Below are positions 1 to 7,957 of a DNA stretch of 64,000 bases, in pieces. Numbering within the stretch: position 1 is the stretch's first letter; each line of letters starts with the position of its first letter. The DNA comes from UBA2287 sp964479665. GTDB lineage: Bacteria > Bacteroidota > Bacteroidia > Bacteroidales > Tenuifilaceae. The stretch is taken from positions 74,320 to 138,319 of the forward strand of contig CAYZNN010000005.1 in assembly GCA_964479665.1 (NCBI GenBank). The letters are read 5' to 3'. The notes under the pieces are model-generated. The model searched no databases, had not been told where the DNA came from, and was given only the letters and a program-made list of their open reading frames with translations. A program made the position numbers and the translations under genes.

Positions 1-333
1 GAGCGAAAACACCTTCTCAGGAAGCTCATTGAAAAGCAAACTAACAATTCCGTTGTCGGGTAGTAGAAAAAAATGATCGTTCTTTTCGAAGAAAAGAAAT
101 TGGGCCCTTTTAACTATTTCGCTATTAACCATAACCAAGTGAATAGTACCCTGCGGAAAATAATGGTAACTATGTTTTAACTGGTAGGCTGCCCTATCCA
201 CACTATATTGGTTTACATTATGCGATATATCGATTATGCTGAGGTTAGGGCAATTGCTACAAATCAGCCCTTTCAGCATACCTACATAGTTGTCGTTCTG
301 GTACCAATCGCTTATAAGGGTTAAATGGCGCAT
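1..333 (-). CDS. SAM hydroxide adenosyltransferase (DUF62 family), C-terminus cut by window edge
   Basis: The reading frame runs from an ATG at 333 off the left end of the window, so only the first 111 residues are visible. The protein opens MRHLTLISDW and continues with LKGLICSNCPNLSIIDISHNV and the stretch around YFPQGTIHLVMVNSE. These match the N-terminal domain of the PF01887 family, which hydrolyses S-adenosylmethionine to adenosine and methionine and is related to fluorinase and chlorinase. The early Asp and the DISH motif correspond to substrate-binding positions in that family. The gene is divergent from the DUF4293 gene. The substrate assignment is from family knowledge, and the missing C-terminal half cannot be judged. 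Confidence 0.8.
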   Translation of the reverse strand, partial: MRHLTLISDWYQNDNYVGMLKGLICSNCPNLSIIDISHNVNQYSVDRAAYQLKHSYHYFPQGTIHLVMVNSEIVKRAQFLFFEKNDHFFLLPDNGIVSLLFNELPEKVFSL

Positions 334-472
334 TCTTTACTCGTTCAATCCGATAACAAAAATGCTAAAAAAAGGGGAAAGGGCAATATGCCCTCGGTAT
401 TTCTATAAATAACCAAATAACTACATATATTACATTATTTTAGGTGCTTAGCAAGTGAGCAATGTATGAATA

Positions 473-504
473 TTTCATTTTCTTATTAAATTGAATTAAA
501 TTTG
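473..504 (+). promoter_or_regulatory. Predicted Bacteroidota promoter for the DUF4293 gene
   Basis: A perfect -7 box TAAATTTG (497-504) lies 20 bases after TTTC (473-476), one mismatch from the -33 consensus TTTG. The start codon of the DUF4293 gene follows at 548. Confidence 0.5.
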
Positions 505-547
505 ACCTTGTAACAAAATAAAATTATCTGCTAAAAAAATAAATGCT

Positions 548-1012
548 ATGATACAAAGAGTACAATCGTTGTTTTTACTTGCCTCAGCTCTTTTTCTTGG
601 TTTTCTTTTCTTCTTTCCATTTGCCGAGTTGATAAGGAATACTGATCAAATACTTTTTCAATTAGATTTTAATGGTTTGGTTCCCCTTCTATCCGAAGGA
701 GAAACTGTATTTAATGTAATACCACTCAGCATTCTCCTGGTAGTTTCCTTTTTAATAAATGTAATTATTATTTTCTTGTACCGTAAGCGTATGCTACAGA
801 TTCGTTTAAGTGTTTTTTTAATAATACTACTTTTGGGAATACCTGCTCTTGCATACTACTACGTTCGAATGGCCCAGTCGGCGTTACCCGGTGAGGCCAG
901 TTACGAAATTGTTTTTATTTTCCCAGTTGTAAGCGCAATTCTTGTATTTTTGGCCCTCCGTGCCATTGCACGCGACGAAGCATTGGTTCGCAGCCTCGAT
1001 AGGTTGCGCTAA
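548..1012 (+). CDS. DUF4293 family membrane protein
   Basis: This is a 154-residue protein that opens MIQRVQSLFLLAS, the typical start of the DUF4293 family, which is almost confined to Bacteroidota. Four hydrophobic segments are visible: residues about 5-27, 57-77, 84-104 and 120-140. A charged tail (RAIARDEALVRSLDRLR) is probably cytoplasmic. Family members are usually 130-160 residues long, so this copy looks complete. The function is unknown. A good promoter lies 44 bases upstream. The gene converges with the hydrolase that follows on the other strand, with 5 bases between the stop codons. Confidence 0.85.
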   Translation: MIQRVQSLFLLASALFLGFLFFFPFAELIRNTDQILFQLDFNGLVPLLSEGETVFNVIPLSILLVVSFLINVIIIFLYRKRMLQIRLSVFLIILLLGIPALAYYYVRMAQSALPGEASYEIVFIFPVVSAILVFLALRAIARDEALVRSLDRLR

Positions 1013-1017
1013 ACTTT

Positions 1018-2421
1018 TCATTTAGCAACTTTCTTTTGAATCCAACTACCAATTAAATTGAGTGCAATGGGCGATATGGTTTGCTCAATTTGGCCATATT
1101 CCTGCGGTAAACCCGTTTTGCACTCCTGAAAAAGGTGGTTTAAACCAGCAAGTTTTCTAATATCATAGCTAGTATTCCCTCCCCTGTCTAATGCCGCTTG
1201 AATGGCATTTAGGTTCTTATCAGCAGGAACCTGCAAATCCTTTTCACCATTTATGGCCAAAACGGCACATTTCACTTTTTCTAAATCGGTCGCCGGGTTG
1301 TGCTTTATAAAGTTAATCATCCATGGCGAAGCATATTGCTTTAATACGGTATTCACTATTTCAACTTCCGACATATTCTGCAGATTCGCCATTTGGGGAT
1401 TCTCCCTTACAAATTCCAGAACTAATGATGCAAGCTCATTTTTCAGCTCATCGGTATCGCTCATTGCATGAACTAACCTAAAAATTGCCTCGTTTAATTT
1501 CTTCGATTTTTGCATTTCCTCCTCGGTTATTCCCATTCCACGCACAATTAGTTCTTGCTGCAATAGAAGAAGTTCGCTTCCAGGAATGCCCGTTCCGGCC
1601 ATTAGCACTATAAATTTTACATGTTTCGAATTTTTGGCTACCATGGGAGCAATATTTCCACCCTCGCTATGGCCTACAAGGCCAATCTTTTTCTTATCAA
1701 CTTCTTTTCTTGTTAAAATATAATTAATGGCCGCCTCCACATCGGTTGCAAAATCGGTCGATGTTGCCGAAGCAAAGTCGCCAGTGGATTTACCAAATCC
1801 CCTATCGTCGAAACGGAGCACTGCTATTCCCTTTCGGGTGAGGTAATCGGATAAAACAAGAAATGGTTTATGACCGAGCAACTCCTCATCGCGGTTTTGT
1901 GGTCCGCTCCCTGTTATTAATACAACCGTCGGGAATTTTCCTTTCCCCTCAGGATAAGTAAAAGTACCAGCCAGGGTAATATTGGCCTTTTTATTCACAA
2001 ATTGAACATCCTCAGCAATGTATGGGTATGGCACACTGGGTTCCTGCGGGCGCTTAACCAATTGCAAATCATCTTTTAAGCGTACCAGTTTAAGTTGAAG
2101 TGGCATTGCGGCTTGCACAAACACGCCCGAAACGGTATCAGCATGGATTAGCTTTCCCTCATAATCGAGCATTAACTTGGGCATGCTGATTTTTAACTTA
2201 TTATTATCGAATAAAATTGAAGCAACTTCAATTCCGTAAGCTTCCTGTTTGGGGCTATCCATTGTAGCTTTTAAACCCTGCTGAGTTGTATCGATATTGA
2301 AAACTATTGGGAGATTGGTTCCGTGAATTTTAAGTTCACCTAACCATTTGCCAGTAATACCTTGGCCATAAATGTTGGCGAAAATAGTTACAACGAGAAG
2401 TAAACTTGATATGTGTTTCAT
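1018..2421 (-). CDS. Exported alpha/beta hydrolase (serine hydrolase)
   Basis: This 467-residue protein has a Sec signal peptide at residues 1-19 (ends IYGQ). An N-terminal beta-rich region (about 20-125) is followed by an alpha/beta hydrolase domain. The oxyanion region is TGSGPQNRDE, the nucleophile motif is GHSEGG with Ser near residue 252, and the acid and base are probably the Asp in NGEKDLQVP and the His in GLNHLFQ. This architecture is common in Bacteroidota periplasmic esterases and dipeptidyl-peptidase-like hydrolases. The true substrate cannot be read from sequence. The gene stands alone between a dispersed hairpin and the convergent DUF4293 gene. Confidence 0.85.
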   Translation of the reverse strand: MKHISSLLLVVTIFANIYGQGITGKWLGELKIHGTNLPIVFNIDTTQQGLKATMDSPKQEAYGIEVASILFDNNKLKISMPKLMLDYEGKLIHADTVSGVFVQAAMPLQLKLVRLKDDLQLVKRPQEPSVPYPYIAEDVQFVNKKANITLAGTFTYPEGKGKFPTVVLITGSGPQNRDEELLGHKPFLVLSDYLTRKGIAVLRFDDRGFGKSTGDFASATSTDFATDVEAAINYILTRKEVDKKKIGLVGHSEGGNIAPMVAKNSKHVKFIVLMAGTGIPGSELLLLQQELIVRGMGITEEEMQKSKKLNEAIFRLVHAMSDTDELKNELASLVLEFVRENPQMANLQNMSEVEIVNTVLKQYASPWMINFIKHNPATDLEKVKCAVLAINGEKDLQVPADKNLNAIQAALDRGGNTSYDIRKLAGLNHLFQECKTGLPQEYGQIEQTISPIALNLIGSWIQKKVAK

Positions 2422-2463
2422 AGCAATATGAAATAAAATAAATGGTTTAAAATCGAATAAACT

Positions 2464-2507
2464 CTGTGTACCTCTGTGCTATTAGTTTTATTGAATAGCA
2501 CAGAGGT
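2464..2507. repeat. Perfect 14-bp inverted repeat with CTCTGTG units
   Basis: ACCTCTGTGCTATT (2470-2483) pairs perfectly with AATAGCACAGAGGT (2494-2507) across a 10-base loop. A second CTCTGTG unit sits just before it at 2462-2468. No strong T-run follows on either strand, so this is not a classical intrinsic terminator. Hairpins with CTCTGTG repeats occur as dispersed intergenic elements in several bacterial groups. It sits between the zinc-ribbon gene and the hydrolase. Confidence 0.55.
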
Positions 2508-2543
2508 TGTTTCCAGTTTCACTGTGAAAAAAGAGTAATAACC

Positions 2544-2762
2544 TTATCCTATAAAGAAATCGAGAAGATTCAGCGCCTTTCGCATGGGCACTTGGTAAAG
2601 TTCGGTGTATTTACATTTGGCACAGGTAAACGAAGTAAACTTACGATTCTGAATGTTAAAAATTTTGGTTACAAGGCCACCTGCCATGTAAACTTCACCC
2701 ATTTCGAAGTTTTTACCTCCGCACTTTGGGCATGGTTGTTTCGATTGAACTATTGTTGTCAT
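2544..2762 (-). CDS. Small zinc-ribbon protein
   Basis: This 72-residue protein has two CxxC knuckles, CPKCGG near residue 10 and CAKCKY near residue 47, forming a zinc ribbon. Its C-terminus is QVPMRKALNLLDFFIG. It matches the small zinc-ribbon nucleic-acid-binding family (PF09855 type). I chose the ATG at 2762 (MTTIVQ) over an upstream non-homologous extension because this ATG overlaps the stop codon of the preceding gene (ATGA). That overlap indicates translational coupling in the SPFH operon. The role is unknown; binding to nucleic acid or to a partner protein is an inference from the fold. Confidence 0.75.
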   Translation of the reverse strand: MTTIVQSKQPCPKCGGKNFEMGEVYMAGGLVTKIFNIQNRKFTSFTCAKCKYTELYQVPMRKALNLLDFFIG

Positions 2763-2956
2763 TTTTCTCTTATTGGGTTGTTTTCGTTGTGCGTTTCGGC
2801 ACCTCCCTTTTTCCAACGACCAGCCTTTTTAAGAGCACTGTCGATAATCCATTCGAGCTGACCGTTGGTGCTTCGGAATTCGTCGGCTGCCCATTTTTCC
2901 AAAGCATCGAACTTGTCGGGATCGATTCGCAAAACGAACGTTTTCTTTTTGCTCAT
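2759..2956 (-). CDS. Arc-like ribbon-helix-helix DNA-binding protein
   Basis: This 65-residue protein opens MSKKKTFVLRIDPDKFDALEKWA, a beta strand followed by a helix as in Arc/MetJ-type ribbon-helix-helix proteins. The second helix is near NGQLEWIIDSALKKAG. The C-terminal tail is polar. It lies 2 bases after the SPFH stop codon and overlaps the zinc-ribbon start by 4 bases (ATGA). Small proteins of this fold bind palindromic operators as dimers, and a palindrome sits on the operon promoter at 3949-3969, so autoregulation is a reasonable inference. Confidence 0.75.
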   Translation of the reverse strand: MSKKKTFVLRIDPDKFDALEKWAADEFRSTNGQLEWIIDSALKKAGRWKKGGAETHNENNPIREK

Positions 2957-2958
2957 GC

Positions 2959-3930
2959 CTACTGGTGTAGGGTACCGGCATTTATAACCGGACTAGCCGA
3001 ATCCTCGGAGCACAATACAACCATTAGGTTGCTTACCATGGCAGCCTTTTTGTCCTCGTCGAACTCAATAATTTTATCCTCTGCAAGTTTGGTAAGCGCA
3101 AGTTTTACCATTCCCACTGCGCCATCCACAATTTTCTCTCGAGCAGCAATAATTGCATCGGCCTGCTGACGACGAAGCATAACTGCCGCAATTTCGGGTG
3201 CGTATGCAAGGTAATTAATGCGCGCTTCAACCACCTCAATACCAGCAATGGCAAGCCGTTCGTTCATTTGCGCTTCGAGAATTTGGTTTATCTCCTCACC
3301 ACTCGAGCGAAGCGTCATTTCGTTTTCAGTTGCTGTTCCAGAGTGGTCGTATGCATACATTCCTGCTACAAAACGTAAGGCTGCATCGCATTGAATTTTC
3401 ACAAAGTTTTGGTAAGCCAACATTTTCTCGTTTAGCTTAACAACTCCCGTTGCGCCAGCAGTACCGATGGCCATTGAGGCATTGTCGACATGAAACGAAG
3501 CTTTGTAAGTATCGGCAAGGCGCCAAACCACTACAACACCAATCATTATTGGATTACCCGTTTTATCGTTAACTTTTATTGGCTCTGCATCGAGGTTGCG
3601 GGCGCGAAGCGTAAGCTTCTTTTTAGCATAAAACGGATTCACCCAGAAAAAACCGTTTTCCTTGATAGTTCCTTCGTACTCACCAAAAAACACCATTACT
3701 ATGGCTTCGTTCGGTTCAATTTGAATGAAACCGGCCCAAAAAATATTATTAAATACAAATAGAATAACACACGCAACAATTAGAACTGCGCGTAGGGTAT
3801 CGCTAATTTCTACTGCCTGGACAACCTGTACAAACATGTAAATTATTCCCAAAAGGAATAGAATGTTAAAAAGCAACATGGGAATTCCTGATAATTTAAT
3901 TCCGCTAAAGTTTTCTTCGATTGTTTTCAT
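2959..3930 (-). CDS. SPFH/Band 7 membrane protein
   Basis: This 323-residue protein has two N-terminal membrane segments, about residues 18-38 and 48-70. An SPFH (stomatin/prohibitin/flotillin/HflK) domain runs from about residue 75 to 270, recognisable by QIEPNEAIVMVFFGEYEGT, an AVRE-like stretch, and the helical segment EAQMNERLAIAGIEVVEARI. It ends in a helix with RRQQADAIIAAREKIVDGAV. Proteins of this family form membrane-associated oligomers and often cage proteases. It is the first gene of an operon with the ribbon-helix-helix and zinc-ribbon genes. The cellular role here is unknown. Confidence 0.88.
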   Translation of the reverse strand: MKTIEENFSGIKLSGIPMLLFNILFLLGIIYMFVQVVQAVEISDTLRAVLIVACVILFVFNNIFWAGFIQIEPNEAIVMVFFGEYEGTIKENGFFWVNPFYAKKKLTLRARNLDAEPIKVNDKTGNPIMIGVVVVWRLADTYKASFHVDNASMAIGTAGATGVVKLNEKMLAYQNFVKIQCDAALRFVAGMYAYDHSGTATENEMTLRSSGEEINQILEAQMNERLAIAGIEVVEARINYLAYAPEIAAVMLRRQQADAIIAAREKIVDGAVGMVKLALTKLAEDKIIEFDEDKKAAMVSNLMVVLCSEDSASPVINAGTLHQ

Positions 3931-3948
3931 TTGGTCTAGTTTTTAAAA

Positions 3949-3969
3949 GTGATATTATTTTAATATCAC
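3949..3969. promoter_or_regulatory. Palindromic operator candidate of the SPFH operon
   Basis: GTGATATTA and TAATATCAC form a perfect 9-bp inverted repeat with a TTT centre. It starts 19 bases before the SPFH start codon and directly abuts the -7 box on the minus strand, so it covers the expected transcription start. A bound dimeric repressor there would block transcription. The obvious candidate is the ribbon-helix-helix protein encoded in the same operon. Confidence 0.5.
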
Positions 3970-3999
3970 AAATATATTATATTAAATATATAAAGTCAA
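3969..3999 (-). promoter_or_regulatory. Predicted promoter of the SPFH operon
   Basis: On the minus strand a perfect -7 box TATATTTG (3976-3969) lies 20 bases after TTG (3999-3997), which fits the -33 TTTG position. The predicted start of transcription falls inside the palindrome at 3949-3969. Confidence 0.5.
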
Positions 4000-4000
4000 T

Positions 4001-4032
4001 AAAAAAGTCGGAAATATTTTTCCGACTTTTTT
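4001..4032 (-). terminator. Intrinsic terminator after the sigma-factor transcript
   Basis: AAAAAAGTCGGAAA (4001-4014) pairs with TTTCCGACTTTTTT (4019-4032), a 14-bp stem with T-runs on both strands. It closes the minus-strand unit that contains the sigma factor and separates it from the SPFH operon. Confidence 0.8.
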
Positions 4033-4048
4033 ATTTGCTATGAATCAA

Positions 4049-4237
4049 TTACTTAATGGACGCAATGATTCTTTCCAGAAGTTCATTGCTCAATCCGGGA
4101 AGGTTGTCAACATACTTCACAAAGTCGCTTTCAAGCATTTTATTGAATCGGATTCTTTTGAAATCGATAATGCAATTCTGATCTGAATTTGGGAAGTGCT
4201 GGTAAACAAATAGTAAGGGAGTAAAGTTATTTTGCAT
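4049..4237 (-). CDS. Possible small protein downstream of the sigma factor
   Basis: An open frame of 62 residues starts at the ATG at 4237. Its C-terminal half is SDFVKYVDNLPGLSNELLERIIASIK, which looks like a short amphipathic helical protein. It follows the sigma-factor gene on the same strand and ends 17 bases before a strong terminator, which favours a real gene. The N-terminal half is less protein-like, and a 29-residue version starting at 4138 is possible. I do not recognise a family. An anti-sigma or sigma-modulating role would be a guess. Confidence 0.35.
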   Translation of the reverse strand: MQNNFTPLLFVYQHFPNSDQNCIIDFKRIRFNKMLESDFVKYVDNLPGLSNELLERIIASIK

Positions 4238-4297
4238 AGGCAATGGAATTTGGGGACATTGTATAAACGAACCCAAAAGGAAAATATTGCCTAATCA

Positions 4298-4885
4298 TTA
4301 TACAGAAAGTGAAAGATTACTTTCCTCCATAAGTTTCCGCATATTAATAAGGGCATACCGCATGCGACCCAAAGCAGTATTTATACTCACATTAGTTTGT
4401 TCGGCAATTTCTTTAAAGCTGAGCCCTACATAATGCCTAAGCAAAACCACCTCTTTCTGCTCCTCGGGCAGCCTATCAACCAGAGACCGGACATCATTAA
4501 GAACCTGATCGTAAACCAGGTCCTCCTCAATACTCTTTTCCGAAAAACGAGGAGAGTTGAAAACATCAACCGCACCATTGTCTTTCGAAACCATTTTCAT
4601 TTGCTTTTCCTTGCGGAAATGATCGATAATTAAATTATGCGCAATGCGCATAACCCACGAAACAAAACGTCCGTTATCAGCGTATCGACCCTCCTTAAGC
4701 GATCGAATAACCTTAACAAAGGTATCCTGAAAAATATCCTCAGCTATTGTAGGGTTTTTAACAAGCAATAGAATATAGCCGTAAACTCTTTTATGATGAC
4801 GACGAATAAGCAATTCTATTGCTTTTTGACTGCCTGACACGAACTGCTGAACGAGTTCATAATCAGATGGGTTGTGAAGTTCCAA
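4298..4885 (-). CDS. RpoE-like (ECF) RNA polymerase sigma factor
   Basis: This 195-residue sigma-70 family protein has region 2 at about residues 22-95 (core ILLLVKNPTIAEDIFQDTF, then WVMRIAHNLIIDHFRKEK). Region 4 is at about 135-185, with the helix-turn-helix SFKEIAEQTNVSINTALGRM. Length and domain order match ECF sigma factors, which bring RNA polymerase to stress or envelope promoters. The start is TTG at 4885, supported by an exact AAGGAGGT (4890-4897) four bases upstream. No anti-sigma gene with a transmembrane segment follows, so activity control is not evident. Confidence 0.88.
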   Translation of the reverse strand: MELHNPSDYELVQQFVSGSQKAIELLIRRHHKRVYGYILLLVKNPTIAEDIFQDTFVKVIRSLKEGRYADNGRFVSWVMRIAHNLIIDHFRKEKQMKMVSKDNGAVDVFNSPRFSEKSIEEDLVYDQVLNDVRSLVDRLPEEQKEVVLLRHYVGLSFKEIAEQTNVSINTALGRMRYALINMRKLMEESNLSLSV

Positions 4886-4889
4886 AACT

Positions 4890-4897
4890 ACCTCCTT
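4890..4897 (-). promoter_or_regulatory. Strong Shine-Dalgarno sequence of the sigma-factor gene
   Basis: AAGGAGGT lies four bases upstream of a TTG start codon (4885). Such a complete anti-16S match is uncommon in Bacteroidota and is the reason for accepting the TTG start. Confidence 0.6.
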
Positions 4898-5085
4898 GGT
4901 TTATTGGTTTTAGGGTAGAATTGATCTATAGGCAGTCCTCCTTTAAAATTGCAGTATTTGGTTTAGCATTTATTGTGCCAAATAACTATTTTTTTTTCAC
5001 ATACTCACAATTAAAGTAAAAAAATGCCTCTAATACTTTCTAAATTTTAGTTAAATGGATTAAAGTTTAAGTGGATAAAAATGAG

Positions 5086-5093
5086 TAAATTTG
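5086..5093 (+). promoter_or_regulatory. Predicted -7 promoter box of uvrA
   Basis: A perfect TAAATTTG lies 20 bases before the uvrA start codon at 5113, giving a very short leader. The -33 element is weak (TTTA at 5066-5069). Confidence 0.45.
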
Positions 5094-5112
5094 CGGGTTT
5101 AATTGGATTTTC

Positions 5113-7914
5113 ATGAGCAAGACCAACAATTTCAACTGCATTTCGGTTAAAGGGGCAAGGGTTCATAACCTTAAAAATATAAGCGTAGATATTCCGCGCA
5201 ATAAATTGATTGTTATCACGGGCCTTTCAGGGTCGGGAAAGTCATCGCTTGCATTCGATACGCTTTATGCCGAAGGGCAAAGGCGATATGTTGAGAGTCT
5301 TTCATCGTATGCTCGTCAATTTTTGGGGAAGATCAACAAACCCGAAGTCGACTCAATTACAGGGATACCTCCCGCAATTGCCATAGAACAAAAGGTAATT
5401 TCCCAAAATCCACGTTCAACGGTTGGAACAACAACCGAAATTTATGAATACCTTAAATTGCTTTTTGCCCGAATTGGACGCACCTTCTCACCGATTTCGG
5501 GCGTTGAAGTGAAAAGCCATTCGGTTACCGATGTAGTTAACTTCATTGCATCAAAGCCAACAGGCACAAAGCAGCTGATACTTTCACCCATTGAAACCGA
5601 TGATAAAAGCAATCCTGAAAACATACTCTTATCCCTATCGCAGGAGGGTTTTACACGTATTGAAGTTGATAATTCCATCTATCGTATCGACTCAGAGGAG
5701 TGGCGTCATTTGCTCACTCTATCTCAAGCAAACCTGCGTTTAGTAATTGACCGTTATGCAGTATCGCACAATGAGGAATTTCTGAGCCGATGTGCCGACT
5801 CGGTTCAAACTGCTTTTGCAAAGGGTCATGGACGCTGCATTATTGTTACATTAACCGATGACGAGAGAAGCGAGTTGGAATTCTCGAGCAATTTCAATGC
5901 AGATGGTATTCAATTCGAAGAGCCTTCGGTGCATCTTTTTAGTTTTAATAATCCACTTGGCGCTTGTCCTAAATGCGAGGGTTATGGTAAGGTAATTGGT
6001 ATCGACGAAAATTTGGTAATCCCCGACCAGAGCCTTTCGGTTTATCAAGATGCTGTTGCATGTTGGAAAGGAGAAAGTATGAGCAACTATAAATCGTATT
6101 TTCTTTCACAAGCTGCCCAATGGAATTTTCCTGTTCATAGACCTTACTATCAATTAACCGACCAGGATAAGGATGTATTATGGAATGGTCGTACCGGATT
6201 TATGGGCATAAAACCCCTATTCGAATATTTAGAACAACATAAATATAAAATTCAAAATAGAATATTGCTTTCTCGTTACATGGGAAAAACCATTTGCCCC
6301 GAATGCAATGGCTCCCGTTTGCGAAAAGAAGCTCAGTATGTTAAGATGTGCGGTAAAACCATAAGCGACCTAGTAAATGTTCCTATTAACGAACTCGTTG
6401 AAATTTTCAACAATTTTTGCCTAACCGATTTCGAAGAAAAGGTTGCAAAACGCATCCTTATCGAAATTCGAAAACGTTTAACTTTTCTAAGCAAGGTTGG
6501 ACTGGGATACCTAACACTCAATCGATTGTCGAATACGCTCTCGGGTGGGGAAAGTCAACGCATAAACCTGGCTACTTCGTTAGGCTCTTCGCTAGTTGGC
6601 TCTCTTTATATTCTCGATGAACCAAGTATAGGACTACACCCAAGAGACACACATAAGCTAATTGGAGTTTTAAAATCGCTTCGCGATTTGGGAAACACTG
6701 TTGTGGTTGTTGAACACGATGAGGAAATCATACGTTCTGCCGATCATATTATCGACATTGGGCCATTAGCTGGAAGAAAAGGAGGCGAAGTTGTTTATGA
6801 GGGAACCCTTTTGAGTTTATTGGAAAAAAGCAGTGGGCTTACAGCCAAATACTTAAATAAGCGGGAGGCTATTGCTATTCCCGAATTACGTCGAAAATGG
6901 AGCAATTTTCTGACTATAAGCGGAGCGAGGGAAAACAATCTAAAAAATATCGATGTTAAAATTCCTCTTAACTGCATGGTAGCGGTTACTGGGGTTAGCG
7001 GCTCTGGAAAATCTTCGCTCATTCGACGAATTCTTTTCCCTGCAGTTTCAAGGCATATAGTGGGCACGGGCGAAAAACCCGGCCTTTTCAACAAAATTGG
7101 GGGCGACCTGCATTTACTTAAAGGCATTGAAATGGTTGACCAGAATCCCATTGGTCGTTCGTCTCGTTCGAATCCGGTTACCTATATTAAAGCCTACGAT
7201 GAGATTCGTAAAATGCTATCGGAGTTACCCTATGCTACACGCATGAACTTTAAGCCTTCGCACTTCTCGTTCAACATTGCCGGTGGTCGATGCGAGGAAT
7301 GCCAGGGAGAAGGATTTATAAAGGTAGAAATGCAATTTATGGCCGATGTAAGCCTCATTTGCGAACAATGTAAAGGAAAGCGTTTTAAGGACGAAGTTCT
7401 TGAGGTTAAGTACAAAGAAAAAAGCGTTTTCGACATACTGGAGATGACAGTAAATCAAACCATTGAGTTTTTCGAAGAGGAAAAAAACACCAATAATAAC
7501 CGCATAGTTAACAGGTTAAAACCCTTGCAGGATGTGGGCCTTGGCTACATTAAACTGGGACAATCGTCGAGTACCCTTAGCGGTGGCGAAAGCCAACGCG
7601 TTAAGTTAGCGTACTACCTCCAAAAAGACCAGGCTACGCAACCTCACCTATTTATATTCGACGAGCCTACCACAGGACTTCATTTTCACGATACCCACAA
7701 ACTGCTCGATGCGTTCAACTCGCTGATTCGTAAAGGTCACAGCTTGGTAATAATTGAGCACAACCTCGATGTTATTAAGTGTGCCGATTGGGTTATTGAT
7801 CTGGGACCCAACGGAGGTGATAAGGGAGGGGAACTTATATTTGAGGGCCCTCCAGAGGAATTGGTAAAAGTCAAGAAATCAGCTACCGCTAAATTTTTAA
7901 AAACTAAATTGTAA
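5113..7914 (+). CDS. uvrA: Excinuclease ABC subunit A
   Basis: This 933-residue protein has the full UvrA layout. Walker A GLSGSGKSS is at residues 37-45, with a UvrB-binding/insertion region after it. Zinc-finger cysteines appear as CPKCEGYGK and CPECNGSR, and the first ABC signature is LSGGESQR. A second Walker A, GVSGSGKSS, is followed by a second zinc module (CEECQGEGF and CEQCKGKRF) and a second signature with FDEPTTGLH. UvrA dimers scan DNA for damage and load UvrB in nucleotide excision repair. Length is normal. The gene has its own promoter and terminator. Bacteroidota often carry two UvrA copies, and I cannot say which one this is. Confidence 0.97.
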   Translation: MSKTNNFNCISVKGARVHNLKNISVDIPRNKLIVITGLSGSGKSSLAFDTLYAEGQRRYVESLSSYARQFLGKINKPEVDSITGIPPAIAIEQKVISQNPRSTVGTTTEIYEYLKLLFARIGRTFSPISGVEVKSHSVTDVVNFIASKPTGTKQLILSPIETDDKSNPENILLSLSQEGFTRIEVDNSIYRIDSEEWRHLLTLSQANLRLVIDRYAVSHNEEFLSRCADSVQTAFAKGHGRCIIVTLTDDERSELEFSSNFNADGIQFEEPSVHLFSFNNPLGACPKCEGYGKVIGIDENLVIPDQSLSVYQDAVACWKGESMSNYKSYFLSQAAQWNFPVHRPYYQLTDQDKDVLWNGRTGFMGIKPLFEYLEQHKYKIQNRILLSRYMGKTICPECNGSRLRKEAQYVKMCGKTISDLVNVPINELVEIFNNFCLTDFEEKVAKRILIEIRKRLTFLSKVGLGYLTLNRLSNTLSGGESQRINLATSLGSSLVGSLYILDEPSIGLHPRDTHKLIGVLKSLRDLGNTVVVVEHDEEIIRSADHIIDIGPLAGRKGGEVVYEGTLLSLLEKSSGLTAKYLNKREAIAIPELRRKWSNFLTISGARENNLKNIDVKIPLNCMVAVTGVSGSGKSSLIRRILFPAVSRHIVGTGEKPGLFNKIGGDLHLLKGIEMVDQNPIGRSSRSNPVTYIKAYDEIRKMLSELPYATRMNFKPSHFSFNIAGGRCEECQGEGFIKVEMQFMADVSLICEQCKGKRFKDEVLEVKYKEKSVFDILEMTVNQTIEFFEEEKNTNNNRIVNRLKPLQDVGLGYIKLGQSSSTLSGGESQRVKLAYYLQKDQATQPHLFIFDEPTTGLHFHDTHKLLDAFNSLIRKGHSLVIIEHNLDVIKCADWVIDLGPNGGDKGGELIFEGPPEELVKVKKSATAKFLKTKL

Positions 7915-7942
7915 TAAAAAAGCCGCAAGTGCGGCTTTTATT
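7915..7942 (+). terminator. Bidirectional terminator between uvrA and the secreted-protein gene
   Basis: AAAAGCCGCA and TGCGGCTTTT form a GC-rich stem with a two-base loop directly after the uvrA stop codon, with A and T runs on both flanks. It can serve both convergent genes. Confidence 0.8.
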
Positions 7943-7957
7943 AGTACCAATAATATT

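Noticed and set aside
2592..3169. Plus-strand frames antisense to the zinc-ribbon and ribbon-helix-helix genes
   Set aside because: The minus-strand genes have recognisable domains and overlapping starts; the plus-strand frames are shadows.
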